A stretch of 64,000 nucleotides of DNA. Source: Gilvimarinus gilvus. Its GTDB lineage: Bacteria > Pseudomonadota > Gammaproteobacteria > Pseudomonadales > Cellvibrionaceae. The number at the start of each line of letters is the position of its first letter. Position 1 is the first letter of the stretch. The stretch lies in contig NZ_JAULRU010000570.1 of the NCBI RefSeq assembly GCF_030518155.1, positions 62,001 through 126,000 of the forward strand. The letters are read 5' to 3'. Of the stretch, positions 42,375 to 50,460 are shown in pieces. The notes beneath the pieces are model-generated. The model had not been told where the DNA came from, did no database searches, and saw only the letters and a program-made list of their open reading frames with translations. Made by a program: the position numbers and the translations under genes.

Positions 42375-43214
42375 ATGAATATTATTGAAGAGCGTTATGC
42401 AGTCCATCAGGACGATTACAAACGCTACGACACAGAAAAACTGCGTCAGCATTTTTTGATAGAGAAAATTTTCGCCCCCGATGAGGTGTTGTTTGTCTAT
42501 GCCCACTACGAGCGCATCATGGTGGGCGGCGCTATGCCGGTAAAGAGTGACGTAGCTCTGGAGCCGGTCTATCAGCAAAAGGCCAGTCACTTTCTCGAGC
42601 GCCGGGAACTAGGTGCAATCAATGTCGGCGGTAAGGGCTCAATTACAGTCGATGGCGAGCGGTTCGAGCTGGATACTAAAGAGGCGCTCTATATTGGTCG
42701 GGGTGCCCAGGAAGTGGTGTTTGCCAGCGATGATGCCTCTAAGCCTGCTAAATTTTATATGAATTCCGCACCGGCTCATCACAGTTATCCGCACAAAAAA
42801 GTGGGAATGTCGGATGCCAAGGTTCTCGAGCTGGGCTCTAGTGAAACTTGTAATGAGCGCCGCATTAACCAGTTGTTGATCAATGGTGTGGTCGAAACCT
42901 GCCAGTTGCAAATGGGTATGACTGAATTACAGCCGGGCAGTATTTGGAACACCATGCCAGTGCACACTCACAGTCGACGCATGGAAGCCTACTTTTATTT
43001 CAATATTCCCGAAGAGCAGGCGGTCTGCCATTTTATGGGGCCGGCCAACGAAACCCGTCACATTTGGGTGGGCAATGAGCAGGCAATAGTGTCACCGCCC
43101 TGGTCCATGCACTCGGGGGTGGGGACTGCCAATTACACCTTTATTTGGGGGATGGCGGGCGAAAATCTCGACTATACCGATATGGATTTTCACAAGCCGC
43201 ATACTTTGAAGTAG
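42375..43214 (+). CDS. kduI: 5-keto-4-deoxyuronate isomerase
   Basis: The 279-residue protein has the full zinc site of KduI: H197 and H199 in MPVHTHSRR, E204, and H246 in PPWSMHSG; these positions are one off the E. coli numbering. It converts 5-keto-4-deoxyuronate (from unsaturated galacturonate) to 2,5-diketo-3-deoxygluconate in the cytoplasm. The ATG at 42375 is supported by AAGGT upstream and by family alignment; a longer reading from a TTG at 42309 is rejected. It precedes kduD by 33 bases. Confidence 0.96.
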   Translation: MNIIEERYAVHQDDYKRYDTEKLRQHFLIEKIFAPDEVLFVYAHYERIMVGGAMPVKSDVALEPVYQQKASHFLERRELGAINVGGKGSITVDGERFELDTKEALYIGRGAQEVVFASDDASKPAKFYMNSAPAHHSYPHKKVGMSDAKVLELGSSETCNERRINQLLINGVVETCQLQMGMTELQPGSIWNTMPVHTHSRRMEAYFYFNIPEEQAVCHFMGPANETRHIWVGNEQAIVSPPWSMHSGVGTANYTFIWGMAGENLDYTDMDFHKPHTLK

Positions 43215-43247
43215 CGTGTCCAGACGAATGCAAAATTAGGTATTACT

Positions 43248-44042
43248 ATGACCAGCGAACTATTTTCTCTTAAAGGCAAAACCGCTTTAATAACCGGCGC
43301 CACCCACGGTATTGGCATGGCTATGGCCATGGGGCTGGGTAAAGCGGGCGCTACGATTGTGATCAACGGTCATTCTTCTCAGGAAAAAATCGATCGCGCC
43401 GTGCAAGCCTATAAGGATGCCGGTATCCGGGCCCAAGGTTATCGTTTTGATGTAACCGACGAGAATCAAGTGATAGCCGCGGTGGAAAAAATTGAGCAGG
43501 AAGTGGGGCCGATTGATGTGTTGGTTAATAACGCCGGCATCATCAAGCGAGTCCCGCTGTTGGATATGCCGGTGACCGAGTTTGAGGAAGTTGTTAAAAC
43601 CGATTTAACCGGCGTATTTACCATGACCCGTCCAGTCGCTCGCAAAATGGTAGAGCGTGGGGCCGGTAAAATTATCAACATCTGCTCGATGATGAGCGAG
43701 CTTGGCCGCAATTCAGTAGGTGCTTACGCCGCTGCCAAAGGCGGGCTGAAAATGTTGACCCGCAATATGGCAACAGAGTGGGCCAAACACAACGTTCAGG
43801 TTAACGGTATAGGCCCGGGTTACTTTGCCACCAGCCAAACAGAGCCTATTCGTGTGGAAGGCCACCCAATGAATGATTTTATTGTCAATCGTACCCCCGC
43901 TGGAAAATGGGGGGATCCGGATGATCTGCAAGGCGCGGCCATTTTTCTTTCCAGTTCCGCGAGTAATTTTGTGACCGGTCAAATTGTTTATGTCGATGGC
44001 GGCATTCTTGCCACTATTGGTCGACCTGCGGGTGAAGATTAA
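43248..44042 (+). CDS. kduD: 2-deoxy-D-gluconate 3-dehydrogenase / 2,5-diketo-3-deoxygluconate reductase
   Basis: The 264-residue classical short-chain dehydrogenase has the nucleotide-binding TGATHGIG near residue 16, NNAG near 93, and YAAAKGG as the catalytic Tyr-Lys pair, and ends with the KduD-like IVYVDGGILATIGRP. With NAD(P)H it reduces the KduI product to 2-keto-3-deoxygluconate. It closes the pfp-fbaB-kduI-kduD group. The kinase that makes KDPG is not in this window, but the KDPG aldolase gene is at 56459. Confidence 0.94.
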   Translation: MTSELFSLKGKTALITGATHGIGMAMAMGLGKAGATIVINGHSSQEKIDRAVQAYKDAGIRAQGYRFDVTDENQVIAAVEKIEQEVGPIDVLVNNAGIIKRVPLLDMPVTEFEEVVKTDLTGVFTMTRPVARKMVERGAGKIINICSMMSELGRNSVGAYAAAKGGLKMLTRNMATEWAKHNVQVNGIGPGYFATSQTEPIRVEGHPMNDFIVNRTPAGKWGDPDDLQGAAIFLSSSASNFVTGQIVYVDGGILATIGRPAGED

Positions 44043-44193
44043 ATGGAGAAAATGGGCCGCTTCGGTTGTATCGATTTAGGGGGATGATTGAATGGCGGGG
44101 GCGGGATACGAAATTTCGTTCGTCCTCCGTTCCCCTTTATCCGCTTTCCCCGTTTTATTTATCGCTGACCTCAGACCTCTGGCAGTCTTTCAA

Positions 44194-45174
44194 TCAATAA
44201 ACCCCGCGAATATGCGCAGCCACTTCATCCTTGTAGAAGCCTTTTAATTCAGCGTGAAGCTCCGCAGATAACGAAGGTAACTCGCTTACTTTGGCATTCT
44301 CGACAGCTTGTTGCGCTCGGCTGGCACCCGGGATAATCGTTGTTACAGCCGGGTGGTCGAGTATCCAGCGCATCGCCATTTGCGCTGTGGTATAGCCCTC
44401 GGGGGTCAGCTCTTTAATGCGCCCGGCCAGCTCAACACCCTTCGTAAAGGGAATGCCGGCAAAGGTTTCGCCAACGTTAAACGCTTCGCCGTCTTTGTTG
44501 AAATTGCGGTGGTCAGTTTTATCAAACTGCGTGTCGGCTTTGAACTTACCGCTTAGCAAACCACTCGCCAGCGGCAGGCGCGCAATAATCCCAATATTTT
44601 TCTCAGCCGCCATTGGCAGCAGTTCGTCCACTAATTTTTGCCGGAAAATATTAAAGATGACCTGCAGCGAGCTAAGATCTTCTTGCTCTGCGCAAATCAA
44701 ACCTTCCTCGACGGTCTCGACACTGGCGCCGAAAAACTTAATGTGCTTTTCCTGTTGTACGGTGCGCAGCCAGTCAAAAATTTCGCCCCGGCGCATGACT
44801 TCGGTGGGAATACAGTGCAGCTGAATTAGATCAATGCTGTCGCACCGCAGCCGATCTTGCGCTCGTTTCAGATTGTCGCGTATATCGGTAAGGCTGTAAC
44901 CGTCTGGGTAAGTGCCCGCGCCACGACCATATTTACTGGCAATCACAGGTTTAGGGTTTAGCGAACCCAGGTGCTGTCCCACAAAGCTTTCACTGGCGCC
45001 GGCGCCATAGACGTCGGCGGTATCGAAAAAGTTAATGCCGGAGTCGAGGGCCGCGGCAAAGATTTCCTCAATGGTATTGCTGTCAATGGGTCCGAAGTCG
45101 CCGCCCAGCTGCCAGCAGCCCAGGCCAACCTCGCTGATGTCAAAGCCAGTGTTACCGAGGGTACGTGTTTTCAT
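44194..45174 (-). CDS. Aldo/keto reductase
   Basis: The 326-residue protein has the aldo/keto reductase barrel and catalytic tetrad: the Asp of FFDTADVYGAG, the Tyr of the same motif, the Lys of VIASKYG and the His of LIQLHC. It would reduce an aldehyde or ketone with NADPH. It is convergent with kduD and alone on its strand. Substrates such as lactaldehyde or a keto-uronate are plausible from context but not shown by the sequence. Confidence 0.88.
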   Translation of the reverse strand: MKTRTLGNTGFDISEVGLGCWQLGGDFGPIDSNTIEEIFAAALDSGINFFDTADVYGAGASESFVGQHLGSLNPKPVIASKYGRGAGTYPDGYSLTDIRDNLKRAQDRLRCDSIDLIQLHCIPTEVMRRGEIFDWLRTVQQEKHIKFFGASVETVEEGLICAEQEDLSSLQVIFNIFRQKLVDELLPMAAEKNIGIIARLPLASGLLSGKFKADTQFDKTDHRNFNKDGEAFNVGETFAGIPFTKGVELAGRIKELTPEGYTTAQMAMRWILDHPAVTTIIPGASRAQQAVENAKVSELPSLSAELHAELKGFYKDEVAAHIRGVY

Positions 45175-45375
45175 GGGTTCTCCTATGCGTAGATTTGCCG
45201 CTCTTATGGCAGCTGATTAATAGGCGCCTATGCTAGCAGAACCTGTACGCCATCGCTGAACGTTAACATTCCTTAAGGCAATAAGGGCCAGTCATGCCGA
45301 GCTCTCTTCGTGCTAGCGCTGACTTGAAGCATATTGCGCCTCGTAAAAATAGATGCTACATTAGAAGTCTATCTG

Positions 45376-45396
45376 CCACATAAGTAGTAGATGTGG
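45376..45396 (+). promoter_or_regulatory. Inverted repeat before the esterase-blaI operon, candidate BlaI operator
   Basis: CCACAT and ATGTGG flank a nine-base spacer, 27 bases before the start of the first gene of an operon that encodes its own BlaI-type repressor. BlaI/MecI operators are dyads with TACA/TGTA cores, so similarity is partial. Confidence 0.4.
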
Positions 45397-45422
45397 TTTC
45401 AAAGTAGTAAAAGGAGATTGGG

Positions 45423-46289
45423 TTGAAAACACTAATGAGTACGGTGGTTGGGTTAGCGTTATGGTTGGTGAGCAGTGGGGCAGTGGCATTAGAAAGTGCA
45501 AAGCCGTATAGCATTGACAGAACCTATACACACTCCATAACGTCGAGCATTAATGGCAAAGAATATGAGCTTTATGTCCGTGTTCCCAGATCGTATGAGA
45601 CGTCAGATAAGCGCTATCCACTGGCGGTACTAAACGATACGGGCGCGTCCTTTCCCACGGTGTCCGGTGTGTTGCAGTTGCTGACAGTGAAAGATATGCA
45701 AGAAATAGTGGCCGTGGGTATTTCTTATTCGGTAGGAGACGATGGCGGAGTCAGCCGCACGCGCGACTATACGCCAACGTTTGCACCGGACGAAACGTCA
45801 TTTCATTCGGTGGCGTCGAAGCAAGCGTCCGGTCACGCCAGTGACTATTTGGCGTTCATTGAGCGTGACGTATTTCCGTTTCTCGCCAGCCAATACCGGC
45901 TGAATATGGACAGCAAGGCTTTAATTGGGCATTCTTTTGGCGGCCTGTTGGGCGCCTACGCACTGGTTACCAAGCCAACACTGTTTGATCATTATATTAT
46001 TGGCAGTCCTTCGCTGTGGTATGACGACAAAGTCATGTTTGATCTCGAGCGCAAGTATGCAAAGAGCAATAATATGATGCCCGCCAATGTCTATATGTAT
46101 GTTGGTGATAAAGAAAACAACAACACACATTCCATGGTCGACGACTTAAAGCAGTATGAGGCGCAATTGCGTCAGCGCCAGTATAAAGGGTTATCGCTAC
46201 AGGTTGAGATTGTGCCGGAGGCAACACATCACAGCGCGTTCCCTCATCTATTAACCTACGCTCTGCCTAGAGTTTTTCCTTTAGACTAA
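45423..46289 (+). CDS. Exported alpha/beta-hydrolase, esterase D/Fes-like
   Basis: The 288-residue protein has a signal peptide (VVGLALWLVSSGAVAL) and an alpha/beta-hydrolase fold of the putative-esterase family, with the nucleophile Ser171 in GHSFGGLLGAY. Such enzymes cleave acyl or siderophore esters; the substrate here is unknown. The likely start is a TTG at 45423, placed seven bases after AAGGAGA; the next in-frame ATG is 12 bases further on. It is first of four genes, followed 19 bases later by the deacetylase gene. Confidence 0.8.
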   Translation: MKTLMSTVVGLALWLVSSGAVALESAKPYSIDRTYTHSITSSINGKEYELYVRVPRSYETSDKRYPLAVLNDTGASFPTVSGVLQLLTVKDMQEIVAVGISYSVGDDGGVSRTRDYTPTFAPDETSFHSVASKQASGHASDYLAFIERDVFPFLASQYRLNMDSKALIGHSFGGLLGAYALVTKPTLFDHYIIGSPSLWYDDKVMFDLERKYAKSNNMMPANVYMYVGDKENNNTHSMVDDLKQYEAQLRQRQYKGLSLQVEIVPEATHHSAFPHLLTYALPRVFPLD

Positions 46290-46308
46290 GCTGCCTGGGA
46301 GTTAAATA

Positions 46309-47220
46309 ATGCGTGGGATTATAGTGGTTGCAGCCATGGTGTTCAGCCAAGCTGTATTTGCTGGCAGCATTGCGATTACGTTTGATGACTCTCCAACCTG
46401 GGATAGTCACTATTTAACTGGGCCTGAGCGAACGGAAAAATTAATCAAAGCGCTGGATCGGGCGGGTGTCGAGCAGGCAATGTTTTTTGCCAATACAATA
46501 AGGATGGATGAAGCTGGCGAGAAAAGATTGCGCGCATTTGCCAGCGCCGGGCACCTGATTGCCAATCACAGCCACAGTCATAAGTCGGCGGGAAAATTGA
46601 CGACGGCGGAGTATTTAGCAGATGTAGAATTGGCTCATAACAGGCTATCAGCGCTGCCAGGTTTTGCACCTTTTCACCGGTTTCCTTACTTAAACCGCGG
46701 TGAGGGAATAGCTCAAGTCGCTGAGCTCAATGCCGGTATAAAGGCAATGGGCTATGCCGATGGCTACGTGACGGTAGATAACTATGACTTTTATATCAGT
46801 CATTTGTTTGATCAGGCAATATCCGCAAACGCCAGCGTGGATTATCAAGCATTGGAGTCGCTGTACGTTGATGCGATGTGGCAAGCCATCGAGTTTTACG
46901 ACAATATGGCAATAGAATTTTTAGGGCGCTCACCGCATCATGTGCTGTTACTGCATGAAAATGACGCAGCTGTTTTGTTTGTCGAGGCGCTTGTGGCTAA
47001 AATTCGCAGCGAAGGCTGGGACATTATTCCCGCTAGTGAAGCCTATCAAGATCCGATATCCCAGTGGTTTGATGCCGACGGTATGCATGGTCAGGGGCGT
47101 GTGGCCGCCATCGCCCAGCAAAACGGCGCCAAGGCTGAAACCCTTAAACATCCATACGAAAATACCGATACGTTGGATAAACTATTTCGCACTAAGGCAC
47201 TTGGCCAGGAGTTACAGTGA
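46309..47220 (+). CDS. Polysaccharide deacetylase (NodB/CE4 family), exported
   Basis: The 303-residue protein has a short signal peptide (VVAAMVFSQAVFAGS). Its NodB-domain metal triad is visible: D27 in TFDDSPTWD, and H87 and H91 in NHSHSH. RFPYLNRGE follows as the next family motif. CE4 enzymes remove N- or O-acetyl groups from peptidoglycan, chitin or xylan. Its stop overlaps the blaI start by four bases, so it is translationally coupled to a regulator/protease pair that resembles cell-wall-damage sensing systems. Confidence 0.88.
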   Translation: MRGIIVVAAMVFSQAVFAGSIAITFDDSPTWDSHYLTGPERTEKLIKALDRAGVEQAMFFANTIRMDEAGEKRLRAFASAGHLIANHSHSHKSAGKLTTAEYLADVELAHNRLSALPGFAPFHRFPYLNRGEGIAQVAELNAGIKAMGYADGYVTVDNYDFYISHLFDQAISANASVDYQALESLYVDAMWQAIEFYDNMAIEFLGRSPHHVLLLHENDAAVLFVEALVAKIRSEGWDIIPASEAYQDPISQWFDADGMHGQGRVAAIAQQNGAKAETLKHPYENTDTLDKLFRTKALGQELQ

Positions 47221-47609
47221 GCAATTTACCCGAGCTGTCTAAATCAGAACACGATGTGTTGAACGTGCTGTGGGCGCGGGACCAAATGAGCGTACGCGAG
47301 GTTCATGATCTGTTGGCAACAGATGGTTCGCGTGCTTATACCACAACAAAAACCGTGATGGATCGCATGTTGCAAAAGCAACTGTTGCAGCGGGAAAATT
47401 TTCACGGCGTATTTGTGTATCGCGCGGCGATTAGTCGTCCGCGCGGGCTCGCCCGGCTTGTTCACAATTTTGCCAGGCGAGTGTTGGAGGTTGATAACGT
47501 CTCCGCAGTCTCCCTATTTTCCGGTTCAAAAAAAATATCGAAGGCAGAACTGGCGGAACTGGAGGCCTTGTTGCAGAAGCTGGATGACGAAGAGAGTGCG
47601 TCGCAATGA
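47217..47609 (+). CDS. BlaI/MecI/CopY-family transcriptional repressor
   Basis: The 130-residue protein has the winged-helix of BlaI: LSKSEHDVLNVLWARDQMSVREVHDLL followed by TTTKTVMDRMLQKQLLQRE, and a C-terminal dimerisation helix. BlaI-type repressors are inactivated by cleavage when the partner M56 membrane protease is triggered. It starts at a GTG overlapping the deacetylase stop and itself overlaps the next gene by four bases. It is the only DNA-binding regulator visible in the window. Confidence 0.92.
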   Translation: MSNLPELSKSEHDVLNVLWARDQMSVREVHDLLATDGSRAYTTTKTVMDRMLQKQLLQRENFHGVFVYRAAISRPRGLARLVHNFARRVLEVDNVSAVSLFSGSKKISKAELAELEALLQKLDDEESASQ

Positions 47610-49018
47610 ATGTGGCGATTGATTTTCTCGCGGGCCTTACGGCGGACCTGGTCTTGCAGTGGCAAGTGGTCGCTGTTTGGTTCATTGTTTTATGCCCGAT
47701 AGCGGTTTTGGTTCAAAAGCGTCTGCCTGGTTTGGCCGCGGGGTTATGCTGGTTGGTATTGTTGCGCGCGCTTGTGCCGGTAGGCGTGGGGCCAGCGCCT
47801 TGGTGGGGCTGGCACGATGCGACAGCGGTATGGGCCGCTTTGCCGACTCTTCCGCACATATCAATGCCTGTCAGTGTTGAAAGCCCGGGGGCAAACGTGC
47901 AGCAATGGCTGGCAGTCGCCTTGGGGTTGTTTTTATTCTTGGCCTGGTTGCTGGCAGCTTCTTTCTTGCTGTGGCAATATCAGCGCGAACGCTATCGGTT
48001 GCGTCGCCTCGCTTTTGGGGCTGCCGATAGCGCTTCGATCTGGATGAAATCGACGTTTGCGCAGTTAAAAAAACAATTCAATGTAAAGTATGCGCAGCTG
48101 GTTGTGACAGACCTTGCCGATTATGCCTACACCATTGGCAGCCGTCGCCCGGTGGTGGTATTGCCCGCATCGATGCTCAATGTTGAGCCCGAGCTGGTTG
48201 AGGCTGTACTGGCCCACGAGTTAATGCATGTAAAACGGCGCGATGATTTCAAACTTCGTTGCCTTAATTACACTCGCGTTGCCTGTTGTTATTTCCCCCC
48301 GTTGTGGTTTTGTGCCCGGATGATTATTCAGTGCAATGAAAAACAGTGTGACAGGGCGGTTATCTGGCAGTCTGGCATTGACCGAAAACGCTATGCACGC
48401 AGTTTATTTGCCGCCGCGCAATTGCACGCGCTGGGTTCTACGGCGGTGATGCAGTTGTCGCCGGGTGAGCTTTTGGTTGAGCGTATGCAGTCTATTTATG
48501 AGCCGGGAGCTTTGATCGTGCGCAGCGTCTGGCCCGTCCGGTTATTGATTGCTGCGGTAGTTTTTGTGCTGTTTCCCGCTCACGCTGGAATGAGCGGTGC
48601 TTCTTCAGTCAGGGGACTGATCTCACCCGTGCCGGATGCAAGGTTATCATCCGGGTACGGAGAGCGCTTTAATCCGTTTGTGGCCGGTGAGGTAAATTTT
48701 CATCACGGTGTCGATCTTGCTGCAGCGCAAGGTGATCCTGTGCAATCGGTAGGAACCGGTCGCGTGCTAAAGGTTGGCTACGATGATGTGCGGGGCAACT
48801 ATGTCGTGGTTGGCCATGCCGCTGGCTTAACAGCCAGTTACTCCCACTTGCAGCGTTCCTCGGTAGCCGTTGGAGACATAGTGCTGCAGGGCCAGCATCT
48901 CGGTGCGGTAGGGAAAACTGGCCGGGCAACCGGCCCCCATGTGCATTTTGAATTGGTACAGGCTGGCCAAGCTGTAAACCCCGCTGACTATATCGATTTC
49001 GGACGTCACGAAGGTTAA
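47606..49018 (+). CDS. BlaR1-like M56 membrane protease with C-terminal M23 (LytM) domain
   Basis: The 470-residue protein has four hydrophobic helices (about 22-60, 100-122, 228-242 weaker, 311-326). The M56 zinc protease domain has HELMH at 204-208 and E245 as third ligand. After the last helix, in the position where BlaR1/MecR1 carry the periplasmic beta-lactam sensor, lies a LytM/M23 peptidase domain (about 336-465). Its ligands look intact: H366 and D370 in FHHGVD, and H445/H447 in PHVHFEL. M56 proteins cleave their cognate BlaI repressor on sensing a signal. Here the signal domain may bind or cut peptidoglycan. It ends 11 bases from the convergent GH84 gene. Confidence 0.9.
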   Translation: MNVAIDFLAGLTADLVLQWQVVAVWFIVLCPIAVLVQKRLPGLAAGLCWLVLLRALVPVGVGPAPWWGWHDATAVWAALPTLPHISMPVSVESPGANVQQWLAVALGLFLFLAWLLAASFLLWQYQRERYRLRRLAFGAADSASIWMKSTFAQLKKQFNVKYAQLVVTDLADYAYTIGSRRPVVVLPASMLNVEPELVEAVLAHELMHVKRRDDFKLRCLNYTRVACCYFPPLWFCARMIIQCNEKQCDRAVIWQSGIDRKRYARSLFAAAQLHALGSTAVMQLSPGELLVERMQSIYEPGALIVRSVWPVRLLIAAVVFVLFPAHAGMSGASSVRGLISPVPDARLSSGYGERFNPFVAGEVNFHHGVDLAAAQGDPVQSVGTGRVLKVGYDDVRGNYVVVGHAAGLTASYSHLQRSSVAVGDIVLQGQHLGAVGKTGRATGPHVHFELVQAGQAVNPADYIDFGRHEG

Positions 49019-49029
49019 CGTGGGTTGGT

Positions 49030-50109
49030 TTACTCGGTCAGGCAGTTGGGGTCAAATTTATAACCGCCCTGTAACCATTCGCAAATTTCCTTAGTGATTG
49101 GTGAGCTGTGCTGTTGGCTGCTGTAGCGTTCGATAAGAAGCTGTTTTTGTTGCTCGCTTAGTCCGTCAAGGCCCAGCGTCTGCAAGTTTGGAATATCGTC
49201 AATCAGGTGGTTTGCCAGTTCATCCGGGTACAGGGAAAATAGCGTCTCGCGAGTGGCGGTGTCTTGCTCGTAGTGCTCATCGGATACCGCGCGGCCGAGG
49301 CTTGCCAGGGCGGGCAGTGATGCGAAGAACTGATTCATCGGGTTGGCGGCGATGCCACTGACCAACGGTGCAGCGTCGGCTCTATCTGCGCCCGGTGCCT
49401 CTAGATACAAATGTTTGGAGCGCACGGCGCCATCGTTGACCGGGTAGTTGTCCCACAAAAAGGGTTTGCGTCCGAGTCTCTCGGTAATCTCTCGCAGGTG
49501 TTGCTGCGGGTAGCTGTCGCTGCACACCTTGGGGCCAGTCCAGAAAATATCGATGGCCGCGTCCAGGCCTGCGCCTATGTCTTCCAGGTAGTTTGGTGGG
49601 GCGGTGCCAAACACTTTTTCCAATATCGGATCGGTTGAGTAATAGGTGGGGCAGAGAATAATACGGCGCGCATTACTGGTGTCAGCGGCGCGATTGGCCA
49701 GCGCGCTTTGGCGCTCGGCCAGTTGCGGCATATCGCCGCGCATATCATCAAACAAAAGCGCCAGATAATCTAAGTTTAAAGTGTTCAGTTGTTCGAGTTT
49801 TTTATCGAGAGCTGCTGTGTCGGCTACGCCTGCATGGCTACATAAATCCAAGGGGCTCAGGCCAACACCGAAATCGACGCCGGCGGCCCGGTAGGCTTCG
49901 CGGGTTAGATGCAGTTGCTGCCAATCCCGGGACGAGTGGGGCGCTCGCCACTGACTGCGCAGGTGCTTATCGGCTTTGGGGGCGTAAAGGTAAAAACTGA
50001 GGCGACGGCTCTTTAAAAAAGACGCCAGCTCACGGCGGTTTTGCCATGTCCAGCATCGGCCAAAAAAACCTTCAATTACACCGGCTGCGATTCGGGTGTC
50101 GTGTGTCAT
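49030..50109 (-). CDS. GH84 beta-N-acetylglucosaminidase-like protein, short cytoplasmic form
   Basis: The 359-residue protein matches the GH84 (O-GlcNAcase / hyaluronidase-like) catalytic domain: GVIEGFFGRCWTWQNRRELA at the start, YLYAPKADKHLRSQW, and the paired catalytic aspartates D121-D122 in LLFDDMRGD. GH84 enzymes use substrate-assisted catalysis on beta-linked N-acetylglucosamine. There is no signal peptide and none of the extra domains usual in secreted bacterial members, so it probably acts in the cytoplasm. It is alone on its strand, convergent with the M56-M23 gene. Confidence 0.88.
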   Translation of the reverse strand: MTHDTRIAAGVIEGFFGRCWTWQNRRELASFLKSRRLSFYLYAPKADKHLRSQWRAPHSSRDWQQLHLTREAYRAAGVDFGVGLSPLDLCSHAGVADTAALDKKLEQLNTLNLDYLALLFDDMRGDMPQLAERQSALANRAADTSNARRIILCPTYYSTDPILEKVFGTAPPNYLEDIGAGLDAAIDIFWTGPKVCSDSYPQQHLREITERLGRKPFLWDNYPVNDGAVRSKHLYLEAPGADRADAAPLVSGIAANPMNQFFASLPALASLGRAVSDEHYEQDTATRETLFSLYPDELANHLIDDIPNLQTLGLDGLSEQQKQLLIERYSSQQHSSPITKEICEWLQGGYKFDPNCLTE

Positions 50110-50261
50110 ACTTGTTATCTTATAGTAGATATCGCCAGAAGTGATAGCGGTGCGGTGCGTGGCACCTGATTATTCATGGTTCAGTAAGCTTTTTCAATAT
50201 TTTCAACAACCTGCATTTGTATGACCAATGCTGGTAAAGGCCCGCTTGCTGGTGTCTCAGA

Positions 50262-50290
50262 TTGACAGGGAGGGGCTGTGTCACTATGAT
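50262..50290 (+). promoter_or_regulatory. Strong sigma70 promoter for pgi
   Basis: A perfect TTGACA -35 (50262-50267) and TATGAT -10 (50285-50290) are separated by 17 bases. The predicted transcript starts near 50297, leaving an untranslated leader of about 165 bases. Confidence 0.85.
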
Positions 50291-50296
50291 AGCGGC

Positions 50297-50460
50297 CTTT
50301 TTGCACCGCACTGCCTATAAATGGTCCCTCGGGGCCAGAGTCCCGTTTTTTCACGGTATTCAATACCTTAGATGCACCACATTGGCGCGTCTGGTGAAAG
50401 GGCGCGACAGTGTTGGTGTTGCCGTACAACAGTAACGTAACAGAGGATGCGGAGTACATC
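50297..50460 (+). promoter_or_regulatory. Long pgi leader with possible attenuator
   Basis: The leader contains a short CGGG / CCCG stem followed by six Ts (about 50330-50356), which could act as a weak attenuator. GGAG lies about ten bases before the ATG at 50461. No known riboswitch is recognised. Confidence 0.35.

Noticed and set aside
44043-44193. Terminator between kduD and the aldo/keto reductase gene
   Set aside because: Only a short ACGAAATTTCGT dyad is visible, with no longer stem or T-run.
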